40,559 nt of DNA from Aureococcus anophagefferens (Eukaryota; Sar; Pelagophyceae; Pelagomonadales; Pelagomonadaceae), in NCBI RefSeq assembly GCF_000186865.1, contig NW_008705577.1:545957-586515 (forward strand). The letters are read 5' to 3'. Shown here piece by piece: positions 1 through 8,560 of the stretch. The number at the start of each line of letters is the position of its first letter. Within the stretch, counting starts at the first letter, position 1. The notes under the pieces are model-generated. The model saw only the letters and a list, made by a program, of their open reading frames with translations. It made no database searches and was not told the DNA's origin. The position numbers were made by a program, and so were the translations under genes.

Positions 1-1196
1 GGATCTCGGACTACGAGAAGCGCCTCTACGGCGCCGAGGACGACGAGCCACCCGCGGACGAGGAGGAGGCCGTCGTCGCCGACCCGTTCTCGTGGATCGA
101 GACGGCGCCGTTGGCGGTCCGCCTGGGCCTCGCCGACGACCGCGACTCGGGCTACTGCATCTGCGGCGGCCTCGACGACGGCGAGATGATCATGTGCTCC
201 AACGGATTTTGCAAGACGGGCCGCGGCCTCTTCCACCTCGAGTGCGTCGGCCTCGAGGGCCAGGTCGACACGTGGTACTGTCCGACGTGTCAGCAGGTCG
301 TGCACCACGCGCTCTCATCCAAGGAAGCCGAAGAAAAGGAATTGGACGAGGCGAGGCGCGACGCCCTCCGCGAATTTGCGGATGTTTTTGACCCATGGCT
401 TCAGCAACCGCGTCTGCCAGCGCCAGATCTCGAGGGCGCCGAGCGTTACATCAAACGCTTGTCGGAGAGCACGGCGCGGGAGTCCGTCATCGATGCATAC
501 CGCGCCGCGCTCGCCCGCTACAAGCGGCTGGTGGCCGACGCCGTCGCCAAGCTCCAGCGCGACGACGCCGTCGGCGAGGCCGACGACCTCGACGACGGCG
601 ACGACCTCGACGACGGCGACGACCTCGACGACGGCGACGACCTCGGCGACGGCGACGGCTCCGACGACGACTCCGGCTCCGACGACGCCGACTCGTCGCC
701 GTCGTTCGGCGCGTTCGACAAGCGCTCGCCGTCGCCGGACGGCGCGCGCGCGATCGACCTGGAGGGGCCGTCGAGCACGTCTTCGAACGAGCGCGCGCCT
801 TCGCCGGCGCCGGCGCCGCCGGCGCCGTTCCCGCGGGGGAGCCCCGCGTCCGGCGCCGACGGCTCGCGCACGTCGTCGGAGGACGACGCGCCCGCGCACG
901 CGCTCGAGTCCGCGCCCGCGTCCGCGCGCCTCGACTCGGTCCTGTCGTTCCCGTTCGTGGTGCCGCGCGGCGGCGACGATCTGGGCGCCTTCGGCGGCTC
1001 CGACCTCCCCGTGTCGCCCGCTTCTTCCTCGCCCGCACCGCCCGCCCAGGAGCTACGCTCTTCGAGTCCTTCTTCGGTGCGGCGACTCGCGCAGCGCGCC
1101 TCGAAGCTCCGGTTGAAGCGGAAAGCCCTCGAGGCGGCGCGGACGCACGAAGCCCGCGACGCCCGCGACCGCAGGAGAGCGCGCCGGGGCGGGTAA
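1..1196 (+). CDS. PHD-finger protein, 5' end missing (partial)
   Basis: The reading frame is open from base 3 to a TAA at 1194-1196, so the start lies left of the window. A C4HC3 PHD finger spans about 153-293: it begins YCICGG, passes through EMIMC and FHLEC, and ends WYCPTC. The spacing and the GEMI segment resemble ING-type PHD fingers, which bind histone H3 tails, often methylated Lys4; a chromatin-reader role is inferred. After the finger comes a short helical stretch, then an acidic tract encoded by four 18-bp repeats (582-653), a long Ser/Pro/Asp-rich disordered part and a basic Arg/Lys-rich tail. The TAA lies inside the hexamer GTAAGT (1193-1198), a consensus splice donor, so the true gene may continue into the next reading frame. 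The PHD call is firm; the 3' end is not. Confidence 0.75.
   Translation, partial: ISDYEKRLYGAEDDEPPADEEEAVVADPFSWIETAPLAVRLGLADDRDSGYCICGGLDDGEMIMCSNGFCKTGRGLFHLECVGLEGQVDTWYCPTCQQVVHHALSSKEAEEKELDEARRDALREFADVFDPWLQQPRLPAPDLEGAERYIKRLSESTARESVIDAYRAALARYKRLVADAVAKLQRDDAVGEADDLDDGDDLDDGDDLDDGDDLGDGDGSDDDSGSDDADSSPSFGAFDKRSPSPDGARAIDLEGPSSTSSNERAPSPAPAPPAPFPRGSPASGADGSRTSSEDDAPAHALESAPASARLDSVLSFPFVVPRGGDDLGAFGGSDLPVSPASSSPAPPAQELRSSSPSSVRRLAQRASKLRLKRKALEAARTHEARDARDRRRARRGG
582..653 (+). repeat. Four 18-bp tandem repeats coding acidic DDLDDG units
   Basis: Four consecutive copies of an 18-bp unit (GACGACCTCGACGACGGC, the last with one change) encode repeating Asp-Asp-Leu-Asp-Asp-Gly. The repeat stays in frame with the PHD protein, and copy number is likely to vary between strains. 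Confidence 0.85.
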
Positions 1197-1479
1197 GTGC
1201 GGCGCCCCCACAACTTCCCGTGATCGGGTCGCTCCGGCTCGCGCCGGATCCGATGAGTCGCCGCCGCGGCGGCCGGGATCCCGGTGGCCGCGGCCGGGCG
1301 CCGGCCCTGTCCCGGACAAGGACGTCGTGGCCACCCGCTGCGGCGCGCCGCCCCATCTGGGGACGGCGAGCCTTCCATTCGCGCACGCCGACCGCGCGAG
1401 GGCTCGCGTGACGGATACCGACCTCGTACTTGCTCTGCTCTCCGCACGGAGTCGAGCTCTCCGCACGGCCTGCCGCGTG

Positions 1480-2277
1480 ATGGTCCTATCGCGCCGCGAG
1501 AAGAAGGCACGCCGCACTTCGCGCAAGCTCCGACTCAAGCGCCTCAAAAACACCAGCCGGACTCGGCACGCGCAGCAGCAGGACGACGGCGAGGAGTCGC
1601 CGACAGTCGGCGATGCGCCGCGCGGCGGGCAGTCGGACGACGACGACGCGGCCATGGCCGCGGCCGCGGAGCTCCACGGCGAGGACGGCTCGCGCGCGGC
1701 GTCGGAGGACGACGGGGTCGCGAGCGGCACCGAGTCGGGCGAGGACGCCGCGCCCGCGGACGGCGGCGCGGCGGACCGCCGCGCGGCGCGGCGACTTGGA
1801 TCCGGCCCTCAGGCCACGCCTATGGCCACGCCCAGGGGCAAAGAACAATTCCAACGGTACTGCGAAAACACGATAAACCTGAGGACCAATCGGCCCGGCG
1901 ATTTCTTCTTCGCAATCAAGGTGCCGATGAGCGCGCGCTCGATCAATCAAAGAAGGAAAGATGACGAGGATACCCATGAATATGTCTCCGAGTTCATCCA
2001 CCCGCACCTCGTGGACCTGGCGGAGGAGCTGGCGGCCGCGTACCCGGCCTACGCCGCGTTCATCTTTGCCGCCGTGCGCTCGGGGACGTGGCACCCTCCC
2101 AAGGTCTTCAGCAAACACGACGGGACGCCCACGCGCCTGGTCCCTGACCACATCGAGGTGGCCATCGACGAGTCCAGCTCCTGGTGGGTCGTCCTGGGGC
2201 TCCTCGAGGACGAGGTCAATTTTGCCATCGGGAAGCTTGTGAGAGAGCTGTATCAGGGGGGTCGCCTCTTCGACTAA
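1480..2277 (+). CDS. Unknown protein with basic N-terminus, or 3' exon of the PHD gene
   Basis: An ATG at 1480 opens 265 codons; the same frame is open upstream from at least 1327. The N-terminus is strongly basic (KKARRTSRKLRLKRLKN) and resembles the basic tail of the preceding protein (SKLRLKRK). It is followed by an Asp/Glu/Ala-rich disordered stretch and a folded-looking C-terminal half from about residue 115, with KEQFQRYCEN, a helical segment around VDLAEELAAAYPAY and SSWWVVLGLLEDEVN. I recognise no domain. An intron from the GTAAGT at 1193 to the AG at 1450-1451 would join it in frame to the PHD gene (phase 2). It may be a separate gene or that gene's last exon. Confidence 0.5.
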   Translation: MVLSRREKKARRTSRKLRLKRLKNTSRTRHAQQQDDGEESPTVGDAPRGGQSDDDDAAMAAAAELHGEDGSRAASEDDGVASGTESGEDAAPADGGAADRRAARRLGSGPQATPMATPRGKEQFQRYCENTINLRTNRPGDFFFAIKVPMSARSINQRRKDDEDTHEYVSEFIHPHLVDLAEELAAAYPAYAAFIFAAVRSGTWHPPKVFSKHDGTPTRLVPDHIEVAIDESSSWWVVLGLLEDEVNFAIGKLVRELYQGGRLFD

Positions 2278-2480
2278 GCATCTAGACTATATTCGTGTCA
2301 GGGGCGTGACCTTGAAGGTCGTCGGCGGGAGCCGCGGTTAACAGCACAGCTCGCGTTTCGGCGAGCTTCACTAAAGCCTCAGGATCCTCAGGAGCGCGTC
2401 AGTCGCATCGAACCTCGTGGAAACCCCGGGCCGGCCGACCTCGGGACACCCGCCGCGCGCCCAAAACCACACCCACAACG

Positions 2481-4647
2481 ATGTCGAGCGGCAAGCGAGT
2501 CTGTGTCATCGGCGGCGGAACCTCCGGCCTCGCCGGCATGGTCCAGCTCATCAACGAGGGCATCGAGGTGCGCTTCTTCGCCGGCTTTCGCCGCATTTCT
2601 CCACATCCGTAGGTCGTCTGCTTCGAGAAGGAGGCGCGCGTCGGCGGCATCTTCAACTGGGGCGAGGACAAGAACGGCGTCTACGACAGCGTGATCCTGA
2701 CGATCTCGTCCATGCTCATGGCCTTCAGCGACTTCCCGTCGGACGACGCCAAGTACTGGACGCACGAGGAGTACCTCACGTACCTCCAGGACTACTGCAA
2801 GAAGTACGAGCTCGACAAGCACATCGTCTTCAACACGACGGTGACCAAGGTCGAGCTCCGGGCCGACAAGAAGACGTGGCTCGTCGAGGCTACGTCGACG
2901 GACGGCACGAAGCACAGCGGCGTCTACGACAGTGTCGGCGCATAGGTGCCTACGTAGGCGCCTACGAGGCTACGTAGCCTCGGCTCGAGCCTCTGGAGCC
3001 TACGTAGGCGCCGCTTTTGAGGGGCTACGTAGGCGCCTACGCGCCTACGTAGCCTCGACCGGAACCTACGGACCTATGACCTACGCGCCCACGCAGGTCT
3101 ACGACGGCGTCTGCGTCGCGTCGGGCAACTTCCAGACGGCCAAGGTGCCGACCTTCCCGGGCATCGACGGCTTCAAGGGCGAGCTCGTGCACGCCTCCGA
3201 GTACAAGCGGCCGGACCAGTTCGAGGGCAAGAACGTCGTCGTCATCGGCCTCGGCGAGAGCGGCGCGGACCTCGCGCGCGAGGTCGCGTCCGTCGCGAAG
3301 AACGCCTACGCCTGCGTGCGGAGCCTGCCGGCGATCATCCCGCGCCTGCCGAACTACAAGGACCCGACGGACGCCTTCACCTTCCGCGCGCACCACTTCG
3401 CGTACACGACGGCCGTGTCCGAGCGGTTCGGCGTCTGCTACGACCCGCGCCTCGAGAAGAAGCTCTGGGGCTGCGGCAAGCTCTCGAGCATCGCCATCAA
3501 CGCGGTCTGCTCGGGCATGGTCTTCGGCATGTTCCTCAAGCTCAAGATCTACGACGGCGTCGTCACGCGGCTCAAGCACCTCATCACGGGCGACTACAGC
3601 GCGGGCCCCAACTCCATCGGCAACGAGGGCGAGGCGCGGAAGAACAACTCCATGATCGACGTCAAGGCCGAGGCCGACGAGGCCATCGAGGAGCACTTCG
3701 AGGCCTGGCACCGCATCAACGCGGGCAACTACTTCGGCGGCGTGCTCCGCCACCCGCTCAAGTTCCTCACGAAGAACGCGTCGTTCATGCCCGCGATCGT
3801 CGACGGCAGCCTCCAGCTCAAGGCGTCGGGCCTCGAGAAGATCAACGCCACCTCCGTGACCTTCGGGAGCGGCGAGACCGTCGACTGCGACGCCATCGTC
3901 TTCTGCACGGGCTACAAGGACCAGTTCCAGTTCTTCACGGACCCGAAGCTCCGGGTCTTCCCCGACGGCAACGTGCGCAACATGTACCGCCACGCCATCC
4001 GCCTCGACGCGCCGAACCTCGCCTTCATCGGCTGGGTGCGCCCGACGTCCGGCGGCGTGCCCGCCTGCTCCGAGATGATCGCGCGCTACTACGCGGCGCT
4101 CGTCGCCGGGCGCTGCACGCTCCCCGACGACGTCGTCGAGCAGACCGCGCGCATGCGCAAGTTCGAGGAGGCGGCCTTCGCCTTCACGCCGGACATCAAG
4201 ACCCTTGTGCTCAGCCAGTCCCAGTACTTCGACTCCATCGCGCTCGACCTCGGCTGCTCGATCAACCCCTGGCGCCACATCCTCGACCCCGTCTTCCTCT
4301 ACAAGATGTACGTCGGCCCCTTCCTGCCCCAGGCCTACCGCCTGACGGGGCCCCACGCGCGGCCCAAGGAGGCCTACGCCTACATCAAGCGCCAGCACGG
4401 CGGCATGTTCCAGAACTACCTCCCCGAGAGCAAGTTCACGTCGTTCATGCCCTTCGCGGGCCTCATGATGGTCCTCGACAACCTCGTCTACTCCATCTTC
4501 GGCAAGTTCGTCCTCCTCCCCTTCATGGCCGACAACATGCCCAAGGAGATCACGGACAACGACAAGAACTACACCTACGGCTTCGACATCAAGCGCCGCC
4601 ACGCGCACCTCGCAGAGCTCCTCGGCAAGGGCGCCAAGGCCATGTAG
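2481..4647 (+). CDS. Flavin-containing monooxygenase, 3 exons
   Basis: Exons 2481-2567, 2613-2921 and 3097-4647 join in phase 0 to give 648 aa. The protein has the two dinucleotide-binding glycine motifs of FMOs: GGGTSG near residue 11 for FAD and GLGESG at 183-188 for NADPH. Between them is the FMO signature F-x-G-x3-H-x3-Y (F158, G160, H164, Y168), plus a later CTGY motif. The family oxygenates soft nucleophiles (N or S) with NADPH and O2; the substrate cannot be read from the sequence. A hydrophobic stretch near the C-terminus (GLMMVLDNLVYSIF) may anchor it to a membrane. It faces the ABC transporter tail to tail. Intron 1 is only 45 bp; intron 2 is unusual and listed separately. Confidence 0.88.
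2568..2612 (+). other. 45-bp intron in the FMO gene
   Basis: GTGCGC at 2568 and CCGTAG ending at 2612 bound an intron that interrupts the FAD-binding fold after INEGIE and resumes with VVCFEKEARVGG. Removing it restores the usual beta-strand and E/K-x-x-x-x-x-G-G pattern of FMOs. It lies in phase 0. Confidence 0.85.
2922..3096 (+). mobile_element. Palindrome-rich intron between 9-bp direct repeats (introner-like)
   Basis: GTCTACGAC occurs at 2922-2930 and again at 3097-3105. Splicing from the first copy to the AG ahead of the second (CACGCAG) removes 175 bp in phase 0 and leaves HSG-VYDGVCVASG, the expected FMO sequence. The 166-bp insert holds five TACGTA palindromes (2951, 2971, 3001, 3026, 3046) inside CCTACGTAGG-type units. 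Its ends form an imperfect inverted repeat, CGGCGCATAGGT against GGGCGCGTAGGT. The duplication supplies the GT donor and the insert supplies the AG, as in the introner elements elsewhere in the window, but the sequence is unrelated to them. Mobile origin is inferred. Confidence 0.6.
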
Positions 4648-4706
4648 ACACCCCCCCCTCCCCGTTACGATAAGCTGATTCATACCGTTAGAGGGGGGGG
4701 CGGGGT
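4648..4706. terminator. C-tract/G-tract inverted repeat between convergent stop codons
   Basis: The 59 bp between the FMO stop and the ABC transporter stop carry a C-rich tract next to one gene and a complementary G-rich tract next to the other. Both are flanked by TAGAC/GTCTA and separated by about 30 bp of AT-richer sequence. Either transcript would form a GC hairpin just past its stop. A role in 3'-end formation for both genes is inferred. Confidence 0.4.
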
Positions 4707-7700
4707 CTAATGCCGGAAGGTCCGCGGCACGACGATGAAGCCGACGGCGGCGATGACGATGTAGATCGTGATGAGCCACGTGAAGTTGGCGCCCATGTGG
4801 CCGTTGGAGTAGTGGAAGTAGTCGAGGGTCTCCTGGGGCTTGTGGGAGCCGTGGCGGCCCTGGAAGCTCTGGGTGACGACGATCTCGTAGCAGTAGTGGA
4901 GCGGGTTGAGGTAGTAGAGCCACATCCAGTAGACCTTGATCTGGGGCCGTATGAGCATCGTGCCGCCCGTGAGCGTGAGGAGCGTGATGATGGGCTCGGC
5001 GGTCTGGGCCGCGGCGACGGCGTCGGGCATGACGAGGCCCGCGAGGCTCGCGAGGCTCGCGTAGGACGCGGCCGTGATCGACGTCGCGAGCGCGGTGTAG
5101 AAGAGGCGGCTGGGCTCGTTGAGCGGCAGCCCCATGAGCGGCCACCAGATGAAGGGCGTCACGAAGGCGACGCAGGCCGAGCTCACGGAGGCCAGCGTGA
5201 GGCGCGACGCCCAGTAGGCGAACGCGCCGTAGGACCCGTTCTTGTACTCGCGGACGATGAGCGCCTTCTCGAAGGGAATGTTGAGCAGGAAGGCGTTGAA
5301 GGCGATCATGCAGGCGCCCATGACGCCGAAGCAGACGCCCGTGGCCAGGTAGAGGTTCGCCGGCGAGAAGTTGAGGTAGATGAGGCCCGTGACGACGGAC
5401 TGCATGAGCGACGGCATGACGTGCTCGACGGACTGGTCCTCGTCCTTGAGGTAGGACAGCGTGCAGCGCTTGAGGAGGATCCAGTACTGGGTCAGGAAGG
5501 GCGTCGGGTAGCGGCCGAGGTACTTGGCCAGGAGCTCGTCCCCCGGCGCGAGCGCCTCGACGGGCGACGGCGCCGACGCGTCCGCGAGCCCGGCCAGCGT
5601 CCGCGTCTGCGCGGCCTTGCCCATGGCGCAGCTCTTCCAGAGGTCCGTCCACATCGTGTCGCCGTCCTCCTGGAGCCGGTACATGGCGAAGTCGATGGGG
5701 TTCTCGTTGCCCGGGCACGGGTGGCCGCCGCCCGCGAAGAACGGCGCGAGCTGCGCGGGCTGCTCGCAGAACGCGAGGCGGCCCTGGACGAGGATCGTGA
5801 GCTGGTCGAAGCGCGAGATGAGCTCCCAGGTCGGCTGGTGGATCGTGCAGACCATGGTCCGCCCCGTGACCTTGGCCAGGGACATGACGACGTCCGCGAT
5901 GCTCAGCGCCGCCGCGGCGTCGAGGCCCGTCGTCGGCTCGTCGAGGCACATGACGGAGCAGTTCGCCAGGAGGTCCATGCCGATGGACACGCGCTTCTTC
6001 TGGCCGCCGCTGATGCCCGGCTTCTCCGTGGACCCGACGACGACGTCGGCCTTGGCCTGGAGCCCGAGCTGCGCGATGACCTCGTCGGCGCGCGCGCGCT
6101 TCTCGCCCTGCGTCATGTCGCCCGCGCAGCGCAGCTCCGCCGTGAAGTAGAGGATGTCGCGCACCGTGAGGTCCGCGAGGAGGATGTCCTCCTGGGGCGT
6201 CACGGTCGTGAAGTACTTGAAGTCGGCCTTGGGCAGCTCGCGGCCGTTGACCGTGACGACGCCCTCGACGAGGTCGTTCTCGAGCGTGCGGCCCGTGAGC
6301 ACGTCGATGAGCGTCGTCTTGCCCGCGCCCGAGGGCCCCATGAGGGCCGTCGTCGTCTTCGCCTCGAAGCTCACGGAGACGTCGTGGAGCGTCGCCTTCT
6401 TGTCCGCCGAGTGGACGTCGCGCCAGAGCGTGATCGCGTGCGCGCGCAGGCTCACGGGCTTCGCGTCGAGGCGCGACGCGCAGAGCTTGGGCTCCTCCGT
6501 GGACCCGTAGTCGCCGCCGCCGGGCTCCTCGAGGAGGGCCTCCGTGAGCGGCGACGCCGCCGCGGCCTTCTCGACCTGCTTCTCCTCGGGCACGGGCGTC
6601 GCCGTCGCCGTCGCGGGCTTGGGCGCCGCCGCGGCGCCGCCGCCGCCGTCGTCGGCCTTGTTGAGGCGCGCCGTCGTCACGACGAAGCCCGCGCAGAAGA
6701 GGAGGGCGAAGAGGAGGATCATCATGGGGATGCACGAGTCCGCGTTGCCCTTGCTGATGTCGAAGAAGTCGTTCGACGTGAGGTACGTGTCCGCCTTGTC
6801 GCTCGTGTGCGCGAAGACCTCGACCATGAGGTACTTGACGGACCACGTGAGCAGGTTGATGTACTTGGCGGGGAGCAGGTAGGCCGGGAACTGGTTCTGG
6901 GGCACGAGCACCTGGCACGTCAGGAGCTGGAAGACGAGCGACGGCGGCACGATCTTGATCGCCGCGAGCGCGCTCGGCGACGAGATGCCGATGATCAGCC
7001 CCAGGAGCATGCAGCAGCTCATGAGGAGCGTCGTCATGACGAAGAACTTGAAGGGGATCATCGCGTTCTTGAACGTGAACGACAGGCAGGGGTAGACGAT
7101 GGCGCACGCGAGGAACGAGATGATGGCGCCGTTGATGCACGCGAGCGTCGCGCGCGCGAGCCAGTACGGCGCCGTCGAGAAGACGCCGTTGCGGTAGTCG
7201 CGCAGGACCACGGCCCGCTCCAGGGGCATGACGACGCAGAGGGGCGTCGACGCCGCCTGGTAGATGAACATGACGAAGGTGATGATCGCGAGCTCGCGCG
7301 ACACCGAGTCGTGGAGGCTGAAGTAGGCCGACGCGTACATGATGGTCGAGAAGACGGTCATGCCCCAGACCAGGGGGCCCTGCGACGGGTCGCAGACCCA
7401 GATGTGGACGCTCCGGAGCAGGAGGAGCCGGTACTGCGTCATGAACGAGATGGGGTAGTCCTGCTCGCTGTCCTCGCGCTCGTCGTCCTCGAACGGCACG
7501 GTCTCCGCCGGCGCGGGCTTCGACGCCGCCTTCCATTTCGCGTGCCAGCCGTCCGTGTCGCCCCGGGCGAGGACGTACAGGGCGTGGTCCGCCGGGTTCT
7601 CCGACTCGGGGCACGGCGCGCCGCCGTCCGCGAAGAACGCGGGCAGGCCGGGCACGGGGCCGTCGTAGATCTGCTTGCCGCCCGCGCCGAGGAGCACGAG

Positions 7701-8399
7701 GGGGTCGAAGAGGCAGACGATGGACCACGACGGCTGGTGGATCGTGCAGATCACCGTGCGGCCCTGGTCCGTCGCCGCGTCGTGGAGGAGCTTGACGAGC
7801 GTCATCGCGCTCGGCGAGTCGAGGCCCGACGTCGGCTCGTCCATGAGCATGACGGGCCGGAACGACAGGAACTCGATGGCCGCGCTCAGGCGCCGCTTCT
7901 GGCCGCCGCTGATGGAGCCCTTGGTCGTGTGGTCCCCGACGATGCCGTTCTCGACGTGCTTGAGGTTGAGCTTCGAGAGGATGACGTCGACGCGCTCCGT
8001 CTTCGCCTCGCGGCTCCACTTCTCGGGGCACCGGAGGAAGCTGCTGTAGTAGAGGGTCTGCTTGACGGTCAGCGACGGATAGAGCACGTCCTCCTGGGGC
8101 ATGTAGCTCATGAGCAGGCGGAGCTTCTTCGGCGTCGTCGGCGCGCCGTTCACGAGGACGCCGCCCTTGAGGATCTTCCCGCCCGCGCGGCCGCTGATGA
8201 CGTTCATGAGGGTCGTCTTGCCCGCGCCCGAGGGCCCCATGAGGGCCGTCAGATGCCGCGGCTGGAAGACGACGGACACCTCCTCGAGGAGCACCTTCTC
8301 GCCGACGGCGTACTGCATGCCGGACACTTCGAGGCGCGTCTCCGGAATGAGGCCCTCCTCCTCCGGCGACTCCTCGTCGACCAGCGCATACTTGCCCAT
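4707..8399 (-). CDS. Full-length ABCG/PDR-type ABC transporter
   Basis: A single exon of 1230 aa with the order NBD-TMD-NBD-TMD, the reverse arrangement typical of ABCG/PDR pumps. NBD1 has Walker A GPSGAGKTT (55-63), signature ISGGQKRRLS (about 163-172), Walker B VMLMDEPTSGLD (about 183-194) and the CTIHQPS switch. NBD2 repeats all of these in canonical form (GPSGAGKTT, ISGGQKKRVS, VMCLDEPTTGLD, CTIHQPT), so both ATP sites look intact, unlike fungal PDR proteins with one degenerate site. Each half ends in a block of hydrophobic helices. The protein should export lipids or small hydrophobic compounds across the plasma or an organelle membrane; the cargo is unknown. The gene starts at the first ATG, 98 bp from a TGACGTCA doublet. 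Confidence 0.93.
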   Translation of the reverse strand: MGKYALVDEESPEEEGLIPETRLEVSGMQYAVGEKVLLEEVSVVFQPRHLTALMGPSGAGKTTLMNVISGRAGGKILKGGVLVNGAPTTPKKLRLLMSYMPQEDVLYPSLTVKQTLYYSSFLRCPEKWSREAKTERVDVILSKLNLKHVENGIVGDHTTKGSISGGQKRRLSAAIEFLSFRPVMLMDEPTSGLDSPSAMTLVKLLHDAATDQGRTVICTIHQPSWSIVCLFDPLVLLGAGGKQIYDGPVPGLPAFFADGGAPCPESENPADHALYVLARGDTDGWHAKWKAASKPAPAETVPFEDDEREDSEQDYPISFMTQYRLLLLRSVHIWVCDPSQGPLVWGMTVFSTIMYASAYFSLHDSVSRELAIITFVMFIYQAASTPLCVVMPLERAVVLRDYRNGVFSTAPYWLARATLACINGAIISFLACAIVYPCLSFTFKNAMIPFKFFVMTTLLMSCCMLLGLIIGISSPSALAAIKIVPPSLVFQLLTCQVLVPQNQFPAYLLPAKYINLLTWSVKYLMVEVFAHTSDKADTYLTSNDFFDISKGNADSCIPMMILLFALLFCAGFVVTTARLNKADDGGGGAAAAPKPATATATPVPEEKQVEKAAAASPLTEALLEEPGGGDYGSTEEPKLCASRLDAKPVSLRAHAITLWRDVHSADKKATLHDVSVSFEAKTTTALMGPSGAGKTTLIDVLTGRTLENDLVEGVVTVNGRELPKADFKYFTTVTPQEDILLADLTVRDILYFTAELRCAGDMTQGEKRARADEVIAQLGLQAKADVVVGSTEKPGISGGQKKRVSIGMDLLANCSVMCLDEPTTGLDAAAALSIADVVMSLAKVTGRTMVCTIHQPTWELISRFDQLTILVQGRLAFCEQPAQLAPFFAGGGHPCPGNENPIDFAMYRLQEDGDTMWTDLWKSCAMGKAAQTRTLAGLADASAPSPVEALAPGDELLAKYLGRYPTPFLTQYWILLKRCTLSYLKDEDQSVEHVMPSLMQSVVTGLIYLNFSPANLYLATGVCFGVMGACMIAFNAFLLNIPFEKALIVREYKNGSYGAFAYWASRLTLASVSSACVAFVTPFIWWPLMGLPLNEPSRLFYTALATSITAASYASLASLAGLVMPDAVAAAQTAEPIITLLTLTGGTMLIRPQIKVYWMWLYYLNPLHYCYEIVVTQSFQGRHGSHKPQETLDYFHYSNGHMGANFTWLITIYIVIAAVGFIVVPRTFRH

Positions 8400-8560
8400 C
8401 GTCGACGGACGATCGCGAGCGCCGCTGCCGATGACCTGGGTCGACGACGAGAGTGGCTGGGCTGCCCGATTTCTTTCGGTCCTGAACTCTCAAGCTTGAC
8501 GTCACGGGCTTGACGTCACGTTTCGTGCTATGAGATTTCTGAAGATACATATGGCCGGGG
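8400..8560 (-). promoter_or_regulatory. Upstream region of the ABC transporter with a TGACGTCA doublet
   Basis: The 13-bp word GCTTGACGTCACG occurs at 8494-8506 and 8508-8520 with one base between. Each copy contains the full palindrome TGACGTCA, the classical bZIP/CRE site. The doublet lies 95-121 bp before the transporter ATG. TGACGT is also the reported core target of stramenopile aureochromes (blue-light bZIP factors). Control of this transporter by such a factor is inference. Confidence 0.5.

Noticed and set aside
4710..8513. A 1267-codon open frame on the plus strand opposite the ABC transporter
   Set aside because: It is a mirror of the coding strand: Arg/Glu/Asp/Val low complexity, no domains. 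GC-rich third positions remove stops on the other strand.
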